Of a stretch of DNA of 64,000 bases, positions 36,900 to 46,115 are shown one piece after another; position 1 is the stretch's first letter, and each line of letters opens with the position of its first letter. The notes under the pieces are model-generated. The model was not told the origin of the DNA. It did no database searches and saw only the letters and a program-made list of their open reading frames with translations. The stretch is from Candidatus Methylacidiphilales bacterium (lineage in GTDB: Bacteria > Verrucomicrobiota > Verrucomicrobiia > Methylacidiphilales > CAZTYG01): NCBI GenBank assembly GCA_033875315.1, contig JANRJG010000009.1, forward strand, positions 124,001 through 188,000, read 5' to 3'. The position numbers were made by a program, and so were the translations under genes.

Positions 36900-39488
36900 A
36901 TGCGACACTTCTCTTTCTTTCCATTCCTACTGACATTGTCTGCTCAACTGGTTTGGGCCGCTTCTCCACCCCCCATCCCCTACTCATCAACCTGGGCTGG
37001 CAATTCCTACGGACAAGGTGACCGGAAATGGATCCAAAACAACATCCTGGGCCTTCATGTCAGCTCCAATGGCGTGATTTACACCAACAGCTGGTGGGAT
37101 GAAGCAGGCCGGGAGAGCGGCATATACTCGGGCCAAGATGGCGAGCCCATCGGCATGCTCAAAACCCTCCACGCATCCTTCGGCGGGGGATTCGCCATCA
37201 CCGGGGACAACCGCTACATCTATTCCTCCAATTGGGACAACGTTCGGCGATGTGAACCCGATGGTCGTCCCGCTCCCTTTCCTGGAGGGCTTGGGCCCTG
37301 GGGCGACTCTTTTGGGGTATCGGATAAACCCACCGGATCGAACAAAGCCATTGGAATCAGGGGCTTGGCAATCGACCCGGAAAAAGGTTTGCTTTTTGTC
37401 TCCGAGAACAACGACAACGAAATCGAAGTCTGGAGCACTGAAAGTCTCAAGTGCCTCCGCAAATGGTCCTTCGATCGCCCAGGTCCTCTCGCCGTGGTAG
37501 AAGACGGTTCACTCTGGATCATCTCCCAAAAGGGAAATAATCAGCCCGCCCGCATTGTCCATTTCAGTGCCACGGGTCAAAAACTCGCACAGGAAATCGA
37601 GTCAGGTCCGGACTTTGACCCCACCAGCCTATGGTACGACCGGGTCGGCAAACGGCTCCTGGTCTCGGACAATGGCCCGGATCAAAACATCAAAATTTAT
37701 CTCCACTTGGAAAAGTCCCGCATGGAACCGGATGCCGTTTTTGGTTCCAGTGTCTATTCTGGTATTCCGGGGAAAATCAGTCCTACCAAATTCGGCAGCA
37801 GCGGGCTCACCGGGGTGGCCACGGATGACCAAGGGAATTATTACGTCAGTATGAACGGTGTCGGCCCCCACTCCTTCTGGCATGGTGGAGGAACTGTGCT
37901 GGAATCCTGGACAAAATCCGGAACGCTCCGGTGGCGGAAACTCGGCCTGAGCTTTGTTGACTGTGCCGATGCCGATCCCGCTTCCGACACCGGGGATAGC
38001 CTAGATATTTATGACAAATACTCGCGCTACCGGCTTGATTTAACCAAAACCACAGCGGGAACGGAATGGTCCTATGCGGGCCGCACTCTCAACCCGATCA
38101 AATATCCAAATGATCCACGTTTCATGCGTGCCCCGGATGGCTGGGATTACACCGGAGGAACCTTCGTGCGCAACATCCAGGGACGCAAATTGCTTTTCGT
38201 CCTGAGCATGCAGGCCCGCAGGATCCTCGTTTTCCGATTCAACTCAGAGACTGACGGCGAAACTGCCATCCCCTCCGGTATCTGGGAATCCCAAGTCGGA
38301 TACGATGCGGGCTATGACGGCAGCCCCAAAGGAAAAGATTTCTACTGGCGGGACTCAAATGGCAACGGAAACATCGATGCGGAGGAATTTTCAGCCGGAC
38401 CTGGCATGCCCAATCTTGGTTATGGCCTCTGGGTGGACACCAACGGAGACATCTGGTCCTGTAATCACTGGGCAGGGAGCGGAGTTGGAATCCGCCGATT
38501 GAAAATGCAAGGTTTTGATCCCCTGGGTAATCCCATCTACGACTACTCTGCTGGAAACTACACCGAGTTCCAGCGCCCGGAAGGAAGCCATGGCGAACTG
38601 CGTCGCATCGAATACAACCCGGAGAACGACACCATGCTGGTAGGAAGCACCAGTCTTCAGGACGGAGATCGTGATGCGGGCAATCGCTTTGTGAAGTATA
38701 ACAACTGGAACAAGGAAAACCGAACGGTGGCATGGACCCTTGATCCACCCATGGATAAAACCAAAATTTCATCCATGACCGTGGCCGGAGATTATTTGTT
38801 TCTGGGCTACAGTTATTTCAGCTCCAACAGCCGAGAAGGAACAATCCGCGTATTTCGTTATAGCGATGCTTCTTACGTCGGGGATATGACGCCCACTCCC
38901 GTGATCGGCTCGCTTTCGGGAACTTTCGACATCCCCTATGCCATTCGGGCCTTTAAACAAAAAAATGGAGAATACCTTGTCTTTGCCGAAGACGACCACT
39001 TTGCGAAAATCGTCATTCACCGGTGGAATCCCCAAGGAAACAACGTTGTCGACACCCTCGATAGTCTCGACAAAATTGATAAGAATCTCAGCTCGGCGGG
39101 CTGGTCCATCGATGGTGGAAACCAAGATCATTTTGGACGGGATGCGGCCAGGGCCACTCGAACCACTGACACCGCAGAGCACCTCGTCTGGAAAGTGGAT
39201 TCCCTGTCCAATTTCGCCGCCGCCATCTATTTTGATGCGCGGAACAAAATCGACGAACAAGTTGCTTTTTTCTCCTCGGTTGACGGAGAAAACTGGACCC
39301 CTGTAACCCTGGCGCGCCTGTCGGATGTCCTCAGTGGCGGCGGATGGAATGTTACCACGTTCCGCCCCCATAATGACCAGTTGCCGAGTGGAACACAGTA
39401 CCTCAAAATGCAATTCTTGCCCACAGGCACTGCTTGGAACGTCCAATTGGGTCGAATGGAACTCTTCGGAAAACGACCCCAATCCTGA
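36900..39488 (+). CDS. large secreted 'WWDEAG' family protein, shorter paralogue
   Basis: An 862-residue secreted protein with a signal peptide (about 1-20). Early landmarks shared with the 52964 gene are 'KWIQNNILGL' and 'SWWDEAG' (about 58-64). The middle has repeated short beta motifs ('GLLFVSENNDNEIEVW', 'RLLVSDNGPDQNIKIY', 'GLTGVATDDQGNYYVS') typical of NHL/SMP-30-like beta-propellers, and a calcium-binding EF-hand-like loop DSNGNGNIDAEEF (about 484-496). The C-terminal about 150 residues look like a jelly-roll carbohydrate-binding module. I know no function; binding or cleaving a polysaccharide is a guess from context. The 109 nt before it contain no clear promoter. Confidence 0.72.
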   Translation: MRHFSFFPFLLTLSAQLVWAASPPPIPYSSTWAGNSYGQGDRKWIQNNILGLHVSSNGVIYTNSWWDEAGRESGIYSGQDGEPIGMLKTLHASFGGGFAITGDNRYIYSSNWDNVRRCEPDGRPAPFPGGLGPWGDSFGVSDKPTGSNKAIGIRGLAIDPEKGLLFVSENNDNEIEVWSTESLKCLRKWSFDRPGPLAVVEDGSLWIISQKGNNQPARIVHFSATGQKLAQEIESGPDFDPTSLWYDRVGKRLLVSDNGPDQNIKIYLHLEKSRMEPDAVFGSSVYSGIPGKISPTKFGSSGLTGVATDDQGNYYVSMNGVGPHSFWHGGGTVLESWTKSGTLRWRKLGLSFVDCADADPASDTGDSLDIYDKYSRYRLDLTKTTAGTEWSYAGRTLNPIKYPNDPRFMRAPDGWDYTGGTFVRNIQGRKLLFVLSMQARRILVFRFNSETDGETAIPSGIWESQVGYDAGYDGSPKGKDFYWRDSNGNGNIDAEEFSAGPGMPNLGYGLWVDTNGDIWSCNHWAGSGVGIRRLKMQGFDPLGNPIYDYSAGNYTEFQRPEGSHGELRRIEYNPENDTMLVGSTSLQDGDRDAGNRFVKYNNWNKENRTVAWTLDPPMDKTKISSMTVAGDYLFLGYSYFSSNSREGTIRVFRYSDASYVGDMTPTPVIGSLSGTFDIPYAIRAFKQKNGEYLVFAEDDHFAKIVIHRWNPQGNNVVDTLDSLDKIDKNLSSAGWSIDGGNQDHFGRDAARATRTTDTAEHLVWKVDSLSNFAAAIYFDARNKIDEQVAFFSSVDGENWTPVTLARLSDVLSGGGWNVTTFRPHNDQLPSGTQYLKMQFLPTGTAWNVQLGRMELFGKRPQS

Positions 39489-39782
39489 GGCTAAAATTAA
39501 CCGTTCGATAATTGTCACCCAGCGAAGAGTAAAGCATTAAAACTTACAAATCATGATTTACTGAGCGGTGTCTTTGAAGTCAACACTCACATCCTGACTG
39601 TCTCTATCGTGACACGGGTCTTTATCCACCTGGGTCGAAACTCGGTTGCGACGCCATGCTAATGGAATGATATATTAACCTCTTATGCAATACTAAGCAA
39701 AGAAGAAAGCAGTAATGATTCCCGGCACGGATCTGAAACATATTTTATTCCAAATTTCCCTTGCTATTTTATTGCATTAATT
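39489..39782. other. 294-nt gap, no gene
   Basis: No open reading frame with coding character and no convincing terminator or operator. The last 120 nt before 39783 are AT-rich and probably hold the GH38 promoter, but no good -35/-10 pair stands out. Confidence 0.4.
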
Positions 39783-42700
39783 ATGCTTAAACACACGGAA
39801 CTGACTGAATGCCGCATCCGCCAAGCGTTGGAACGCCTCCATGCAGCTTGTACCAGCGATTTCCGCGCCCTCGGTGTGGAGGCAGCCACAATACCGGGCG
39901 AACCTTTACCGTGGAGTGTGGCCGAAAAAATGGATTACAGGCCCTTTCGTGTCGGCGAGGCCTGGGGCACTTACTGGAGTACTTGGTGGTTTCGCTGCCG
40001 GGGACGGGTGCCTGCGGAGTGGGCGGAAGGTGAAGCCATCGCCCTTTTTCATTGTGGCTTTGCGGCAGGGGAAGGTTTCACCTCGGAGGCGCTCCTGTGG
40101 TCCGGTGGTCTCCCCCGGCAGGCGGTCAATGTCAATCGCATGGACTTGCCGATTAACGGAGCCCCGGGGGCGGACTTCGAATTCCACCTGGAGGCGGCAG
40201 CCAATCCGTCGCCCAACGTTCATGGATCGGCACCGCTCCTCCTACCTGGCTCGGACGCCGCCCCGGCTTTCGTGCTCAAACGCGCGGAGCTGGCCCGCTT
40301 CCACCGCGAAATCTGGCAGGCATGGTGCGACATGAAAGCCTGTGCCGATGCCCTGGAGGTTTTGCCTGCCACTTCAGCCCGCCGCGGACAGTTGCGCCAT
40401 GCCCTCAACGAGGTGGCCGATTGGATCGACTGGGAGGGCGGGGCCTGCGCCGCCCGCATCCGCTCCCAACTAACCCCCCTGCTCCAACGCCGCAATGGCG
40501 ACACCGCCCACGTGGTTAGCGCAGTCGGCCACGCCCACATCGATACCGCCTGGCTCTGGCCCCTGCGCGAGACCGTGCGCAAGTGCGCCCGCACCTTTTC
40601 CACCGCCCTCGCCTACATGAAGGAGTATCCGGATTATGTCTTTGCCTGCTCCCAGGCCGTCCAATACGCCTGGATGAAAAGGCACTACCCGGAACTTTTC
40701 CAGGATATCCGCTCCGCCGTCGCCCGGGGCCAGTGGGAACCGATCGGTTCCATGTGGGTCGAGCCCGATTGCAACCTTCCTTCCGGTGAGTCCCTGGTGA
40801 GGCAGATTGTGCATGGCAAACGCTTTTTCCGCGACGAGCTGGGTGTGGAAATGAGCAATGTGTGGATTCCCGACGTCTTCGGCTACAGTGCGGCCCTGCC
40901 GCAGATTTTCGCCCTCAGTGGCGTGGATTCCTTCCTGACCCAGAAGATTTCCTGGAACCAATTCAACAAATTCCCCCACCACACCTTCCTCTGGGAGGGA
41001 ATTGATGGCACACGCATCTTCACCCATTTCCCCCCGGCCGACACCTACAACGGCAACATGCACCCACGGGAAATCCTCCGCAGCGCGGAAAATTTCCGGG
41101 ACGGCGACCACGCCTCCCGCTCACTTTATCCCTACGGATTTGGAGACGGCGGCGGCGGCCCCACGCGCGAGATGCTTGAAATGGCGCGAAGATTCCGCGA
41201 CTTCGAGGGACTGCCTCGCTTGGAGTTGGAGGGGGTTGCCCGCTTTTTTGAGAAAGCCCGTGCCGATGCCTCCGACCTCCCCTTGTGGGTGGGCGAGTTG
41301 TATCTGGAATCCCACCGGGGCACCTACACCACCCAGGCTTGGGCCAAGCGGGGCAACCGGCTGGTTGAGCGCGCCCTGCGTGAAGCCGAATTAGCCGACG
41401 CCTTCGGATGCCCCGGCCATGACGAATCTGTCTTTGCCAAGATTGAACCCTTGGCAGTCTATGAGGCTGAGCCTTCCCACCTCCCCAGCTTGAACCAGCG
41501 TCAATTGGATCGTGCCTGGAAGCTGCTTTTGACCAACCAGTTCCACGACATCATCCCCGGCAGTTCGATCCATTGGGTCTATCAAGACAACCGGCGCGAC
41601 CTCCGTGTGGCCGGAGAGATCACCGATGCCGTGGTGGCCTCCACTTTGGGCCCTGATCTGGACACCTGTGACGCGGGGGCCTCCGTGCTGAATACCCAGG
41701 CCTTCCACCGTGCGGAAGTGGTGGATCTGCCGGACGGTACCCCGGCCTGGGTGGAAGCACCAGCCTGCGGTTGGGCTCCGCTTGAGGCAGGCACCCGTTC
41801 GTCCTGTCCAGCGGTCAGTGCACAGTGCGTGAACGATCTCTGGATACTCGACAACGACCTCATCCGGGCGGAGTTCAACCACTGCGGTCTGCTCATAAGG
41901 ATGTTCGACCATGAGCACCAGCGTGAGGTGCTGGCCCCTGGATCGCCTGCCAATTTGTTCCAATTGCACAGCGATTATCCCGTCAACTGGGATGCCTGGG
42001 ACATCGATGTTTTCCACCGTGAATCGTGCCACAATCTGGACGGCGTGGCGGAATTATCCTGGCAGGGACAGCATCCTCTTCAGTCCCGGCTTCGGATCGT
42101 GCGGAAATTCGCTGCCTCCCGGCTGGAGCAATCCGTGGTTTTGCGAGCGGGTTCGCGGCGTTTGGACTTCGAAACCACGGTGGACTGGCACGAAAACCAC
42201 AAGGTGCTCAAAGTCGCCTTCCCCGTCAACATCCGAGCCTCCCATGCCCTCCACGGCATCCAGTTCGGCTGCCTGGAGCGACCCAACCATTTCAACACTT
42301 CGTGGGATATGGCCCGCTTCGAAACCTGCGCCCACCAATGGAGCTGCCTTCACGAAGGCAACTACGGCGTCTCCGTTCTGGAGGACTGCAAATACGGAAG
42401 GGATGTCGTGGGTCATGTAATCCGCTTGACTCTGTTGCGGGCACCCACAGCCCCCGATCCGGAAGCGGACCGTGGGACGCACCAATTCACCTTCGCCCTC
42501 TATCCCCACGCGGGCGACCACCGCAAGGGGTGCGTTCCGGAGGAAGCCGCCCGCCTCAACCACCCCTTGCGTTTGTTCCGGAAACATGCGGAACTACCGG
42601 CATCCGCCTCTTTCCTCTCCATCGACCGCCCCGGCCTCCTGGTTTCCGCCCTCAAACGGGCCGACGACGGGCGCGGCCTGATTGTCCGCGTTTACGAGGC

Positions 42701-42869
42701 ACACGGCACACGTGGTCCCGGCCGCCTGCGTTTCGGGCTGCCAGTTTCGGGGGCTTGGGAATGCAACCTCCTCGAGGAAGACCAGAAACCGCTGGAGATC
42801 GACCAGGGGATTCTGGATTGCGACTGGGCTCCTTTCCAAATCCGCACCCTCCGTATTGTGCCCTCCTGA
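39783..42869 (+). CDS. GH38 alpha-mannosidase
   Basis: A 1028-residue alpha-mannosidase. The catalytic domain (about 245-560) has zinc ligands in 'GHAHIDTAWLWP' (about 248-259), the nucleophile Asp in 'WIPDVFGYSAALPQI' (about 363) and His in 'TNQFHDIIPGSSI' (about 585). The remaining C-terminal half is the beta-rich GH38 C domain. Length is typical of bacterial family members. No signal peptide, so likely cytoplasmic, trimming imported alpha-mannosides. It is followed by a secreted glycosidase gene 130 nt downstream. Confidence 0.95.
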   Translation: MLKHTELTECRIRQALERLHAACTSDFRALGVEAATIPGEPLPWSVAEKMDYRPFRVGEAWGTYWSTWWFRCRGRVPAEWAEGEAIALFHCGFAAGEGFTSEALLWSGGLPRQAVNVNRMDLPINGAPGADFEFHLEAAANPSPNVHGSAPLLLPGSDAAPAFVLKRAELARFHREIWQAWCDMKACADALEVLPATSARRGQLRHALNEVADWIDWEGGACAARIRSQLTPLLQRRNGDTAHVVSAVGHAHIDTAWLWPLRETVRKCARTFSTALAYMKEYPDYVFACSQAVQYAWMKRHYPELFQDIRSAVARGQWEPIGSMWVEPDCNLPSGESLVRQIVHGKRFFRDELGVEMSNVWIPDVFGYSAALPQIFALSGVDSFLTQKISWNQFNKFPHHTFLWEGIDGTRIFTHFPPADTYNGNMHPREILRSAENFRDGDHASRSLYPYGFGDGGGGPTREMLEMARRFRDFEGLPRLELEGVARFFEKARADASDLPLWVGELYLESHRGTYTTQAWAKRGNRLVERALREAELADAFGCPGHDESVFAKIEPLAVYEAEPSHLPSLNQRQLDRAWKLLLTNQFHDIIPGSSIHWVYQDNRRDLRVAGEITDAVVASTLGPDLDTCDAGASVLNTQAFHRAEVVDLPDGTPAWVEAPACGWAPLEAGTRSSCPAVSAQCVNDLWILDNDLIRAEFNHCGLLIRMFDHEHQREVLAPGSPANLFQLHSDYPVNWDAWDIDVFHRESCHNLDGVAELSWQGQHPLQSRLRIVRKFAASRLEQSVVLRAGSRRLDFETTVDWHENHKVLKVAFPVNIRASHALHGIQFGCLERPNHFNTSWDMARFETCAHQWSCLHEGNYGVSVLEDCKYGRDVVGHVIRLTLLRAPTAPDPEADRGTHQFTFALYPHAGDHRKGCVPEEAARLNHPLRLFRKHAELPASASFLSIDRPGLLVSALKRADDGRGLIVRVYEAHGTRGPGRLRFGLPVSGAWECNLLEEDQKPLEIDQGILDCDWAPFQIRTLRIVPS

Positions 42870-42999
42870 ATCCGGCAAGGTTTTTTCGATAGATTTGCGT
42901 GGTCTGCAAATATGGGCAAATCGTGCAATCGCTATTATTAATGGGCAGATGAACCCCCAAGTGAGTGTTTGTAGGGCTTTATTCACCCGTGTACGATTC

Positions 43000-45201
43000 A
43001 TGTTTTGCGGACTGCGCAGGGTCCTTGCCGTCTGGTCAATCCTGACCGCGCAACTTGCTGCCATCGCCTTCGCCGCACCGCTGCCTGGCCAGCGGGCGGA
43101 TGACTTTGTCGAGTCTTGTGGCATCAACATCAAACTGGACCGTGGCGTCTACTTCAATTGGACGACGGTCAAATCGCGGCTGGATGAATTGAACTTGCGC
43201 CATTACCGCGACGGACTCCGGTTGGTCGAGAACCCGACTTACAAGGCCCGCTACCAGGAACTCTGGGATCAACAGGGCATGAAACTCCTCGGCATCTGGG
43301 GTCCATGGGAAAACTTCGGTCGCCCGCCTGGCGATGCCGTGCCTACCATCAAGCTGGCAGCCCCTTTCCTCCATGCGGTAGAAGGCCCGAACGAGCCCGA
43401 CCTCTTTTGGGATGATAACTACAACTACGGCGGCCAGACCGAACGCTATGCCGAGATCCGGGCCTATCAGAATGACCTCTTCAACGCCGTCCATGGAGAC
43501 GGGCAGACTTCCGGCTTTAATGTGACCACACCCGCCATGGCCTTTGTCGAAAGTGCCCCGCGCCTCGGCTCCAACCTGCATGACTTGGTAGCCTGGCATT
43601 TTTACACCGGACCGGCCGACATGCTTGGCATGGGTGACCGACGCAACAGCACCCGTTTGGCCTATGGCAATTCCAGCAAGCCCAGCTACCTAACAGAAAC
43701 CGGATCAAATGTGGACCTCGGCAGTCCCCTGGGCATTTCCGAACGCGCCCAAATGAAAATGGTGGTGCGCGCCATGCTGCTCGGCTACCTCGGCGACGCC
43801 AAGACCTACCTGCACCAACTCATGGATGAGGGCTCGGAGGTCAACGAAAACAACCGCTGGGGCATTGTCCGCAACGACGGCACCCCGCGCCCGGCATTCA
43901 ATGCCCTGAAAAATCTGGTCAACCTGTTCAACGAAAGCACGTTCAATACCTCGAGCAAAACCTGGAGCCGCCCCGGCTTCAACCCGCCCGGACTCGACTA
44001 CTCCATCCAAGGGGGCCTCGACAAGTTTTTCCACATCCTCTTCCAGAAGGCGGACGGCACTTCTTACATCGTCACCTGGATTGAGACCTCCTCGTACAAC
44101 AAGGGAAGCAATACAAACCTCGAAACCAGCCGCCCGATGACACTCAACATCCGGGGAACGGCACGCATTGAAGCCCTGTCTTTCGACAACAACGGAAATT
44201 GGTCCACCAGTGTACTGACGGGATCGGGGTCTTCGGCCGGGTTCACCACCAGCGATTCCGTAACCGTGATAAAGATTTCGAATCTAACAGGCGATGGCGA
44301 CAACGGAATCACCAATAACATGGTTTACGAACTCGAACCACTTTCCAGTACGGGCCAACGTCTGGATGTGGCCGGGGCCGCCGACGCCAACGGGGCCAAT
44401 GTACATCTATGGACAACCAACGGGGCACCCGCCCAGGCCTGGCGCTTCACCGATGCGGGGGCCGGCTTCTATGAACTTACCCCGCAGTGCGCGACGGGGC
44501 GCCGCCTGGATGTGGCCGGTTCCGGAACGGTGGATGGCACCAATGTCCACATCTGGCAGTCCAACGGGGCGCCAGCCCAGAAGTGGCGTCCGATCCGCAT
44601 TTCCACGGACGTCTATGAATTCGAGCCGATGAACGCCCCGGGCAAGCGGTTGGATGTCGCCGGGAACGGTGCCGACGCCGGCCTCAATGTTCAGATCCGG
44701 CAAACCAACGCCGGTAATGCCCAACGCTGGCGCCTCTCCACCCCCAACAGCGGTGGAAGTATCGTCAACAATGCACTCTACGAACTGGAGCCCCAATGTG
44801 CCGCCGGTAAGCGGTTGGATGTGAATGCCTCAGCGGATGTCAATGGAGCCAACGTCCAAATTTGGCAATCCTTCGGCAACCCCGCCCAGACTTGGCGGGT
44901 GACCAGTGTGGGCAATGGTTTCTACGAACTGACACCGCAATGCGCCACAGGGCGCCGCCTGGATGTCGATGGCATGGGTTCGGCCAACGGCACCAATGTC
45001 CATATCTGGCAATCGTTTGGCAATGCCGCCCAGCGCTGGAAGCTGATTTCGGTGGGTGGAGACCTCTTCGAATTGGAGCCGGAGTGCGCCCCCGGTAAAC
45101 GTCTGGATGTCGCTGGCATGGGCTCGGCCAATGGCACCAATGTCCATATCTGGCAATCGTTTGGCAACGCCGCGCAACGATGGAAGCTCATCCGCAGATG
45201 A
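43000..45201 (+). CDS. secreted clan-A-like glycosidase with two ricin-B beta-trefoil domains
   Basis: About 733 residues from the ATG at 43000, which gives a normal signal peptide ending 'AIAFAAP'; the open frame extends far upstream, but this part is in the end of the GH38 gene. The N-terminal barrel (about 25-420) has 'VEGPNEPDLF' (acid/base Glu about 132) and 'YLTETGS' (nucleophile Glu about 233), as in GH39/GH5-like families. After a beta-sandwich region, residues about 445-733 hold six 'Q-x-W' repeats, i.e. two CBM13/ricin-type trefoils ('NVHIWQSNGAPAQKW' and relatives). It likely acts outside on a polysaccharide bound through galactose or similar sugars. The catalytic family is unsure. 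Confidence 0.85.
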   Translation: MFCGLRRVLAVWSILTAQLAAIAFAAPLPGQRADDFVESCGINIKLDRGVYFNWTTVKSRLDELNLRHYRDGLRLVENPTYKARYQELWDQQGMKLLGIWGPWENFGRPPGDAVPTIKLAAPFLHAVEGPNEPDLFWDDNYNYGGQTERYAEIRAYQNDLFNAVHGDGQTSGFNVTTPAMAFVESAPRLGSNLHDLVAWHFYTGPADMLGMGDRRNSTRLAYGNSSKPSYLTETGSNVDLGSPLGISERAQMKMVVRAMLLGYLGDAKTYLHQLMDEGSEVNENNRWGIVRNDGTPRPAFNALKNLVNLFNESTFNTSSKTWSRPGFNPPGLDYSIQGGLDKFFHILFQKADGTSYIVTWIETSSYNKGSNTNLETSRPMTLNIRGTARIEALSFDNNGNWSTSVLTGSGSSAGFTTSDSVTVIKISNLTGDGDNGITNNMVYELEPLSSTGQRLDVAGAADANGANVHLWTTNGAPAQAWRFTDAGAGFYELTPQCATGRRLDVAGSGTVDGTNVHIWQSNGAPAQKWRPIRISTDVYEFEPMNAPGKRLDVAGNGADAGLNVQIRQTNAGNAQRWRLSTPNSGGSIVNNALYELEPQCAAGKRLDVNASADVNGANVQIWQSFGNPAQTWRVTSVGNGFYELTPQCATGRRLDVDGMGSANGTNVHIWQSFGNAAQRWKLISVGGDLFELEPECAPGKRLDVAGMGSANGTNVHIWQSFGNAAQRWKLIRR

Positions 45202-46115
45202 ACCTGCCCTCACACGGTCTGAAACTGGCGGCGAAACGCATTCTCGTCACGGGCTCCAGCGGAGTTGCCGGCCGATTTGTACTGCCGCTTCTTTGCCAAC
45301 AGGGCTTTCAAGTCCGGGCGGCCGACATGGTGGCCCCGCCCACTTCAGGAAATGGGTTGGAATTCGTCCGTTGCGATGTCCGTTCCCCGGGCGACATCCG
45401 TCAGGCTGTCCAGGGCATGGATGCCGTCATCCACTTGGCGGCCTGGCATTGCGGACACCAACCTCCGGTCAGCGATGAAACCACCTTTGCCGTGAATGTG
45501 GATGGCACGTTCCACCTGATCCAGGCCTGCCGCGAAGCGGGGAGCCCTCCCTTGGTTTTTGCCTCTTCCATGGCTTATGGCTGGGGATCGGTCTATTCGG
45601 TGAGCAAGGTGTTGGGGGAGGATCTTTGCCGGATGTACCACGAGGTGACCGGAGCGCCCGTGGCCATTCTGCGTTACCACGCATTTGTGCCGGGACCGTA
45701 TCTGGAATTCGGTGCCCGATTGCTGCGCAACGGAGTGGATGCCGGGGACGTGGCCACCGCCACGGTGGCGGCTGTTTCTGCGGCACTGGATGGCCGGGTG
45801 CGTTTTTTCCGGACCATCATCCACACGGCGCATGGCATGCCTGAAGCAGTCCGGCAGGATTTTTCCGGCCTCGGTCCTGCCTGGTGTGATGAGCTGGTGC
45901 CCGGTGGGGCCGCCCTTTTGAAAAAATACCACCTGCCACTACCCGATCAGGTCGAGCAGCATGACTTGACCACCGCGAGGAATGAAATCAGCTGGCAACC
46001 CGCCGTGGGTTTCCGAGAGTTTTTGCAGGATTTGCACGACCGCGATGCCCGCGGCGAACCGGTGGCCCGCTACCATAGTCCAGGCAGCCTCCGTCATGTG
46101 GCATTGCGTACTTGA
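45198..46115 (+). CDS. NAD-dependent epimerase/dehydratase (extended SDR)
   Basis: About 305 residues from the ATG at 45198, which overlaps the previous stop as ATGA; a Met six codons earlier is in the previous frame's last bases. The Rossmann motif TGSSGVAG (about 18-25) and the catalytic YSVSK (about 133-137) are present, with 'AVIHLAAW' between them. The family includes sugar-nucleotide epimerases and sugar dehydrogenases. Coupling to a secreted glycosidase suggests a role in processing a released sugar or in making a modified surface polysaccharide, but this is inference. It abuts the convergent AraC gene with no gap. Confidence 0.87.
   Translation: MNLPSHGLKLAAKRILVTGSSGVAGRFVLPLLCQQGFQVRAADMVAPPTSGNGLEFVRCDVRSPGDIRQAVQGMDAVIHLAAWHCGHQPPVSDETTFAVNVDGTFHLIQACREAGSPPLVFASSMAYGWGSVYSVSKVLGEDLCRMYHEVTGAPVAILRYHAFVPGPYLEFGARLLRNGVDAGDVATATVAAVSAALDGRVRFFRTIIHTAHGMPEAVRQDFSGLGPAWCDELVPGGAALLKKYHLPLPDQVEQHDLTTARNEISWQPAVGFREFLQDLHDRDARGEPVARYHSPGSLRHVALRT

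Noticed and set aside
42682-42999. 106-codon N-terminal extension of the 43000 glycosidase
   Set aside because: It overlaps the end of the GH38 gene in another frame and would bury the signal peptide; no family support.
44280-45190. repeat-rich coding region considered as a diversity-generating retroelement target
   Set aside because: No reverse transcriptase or template repeat is present in the window; the repeats are explained by beta-trefoil architecture.
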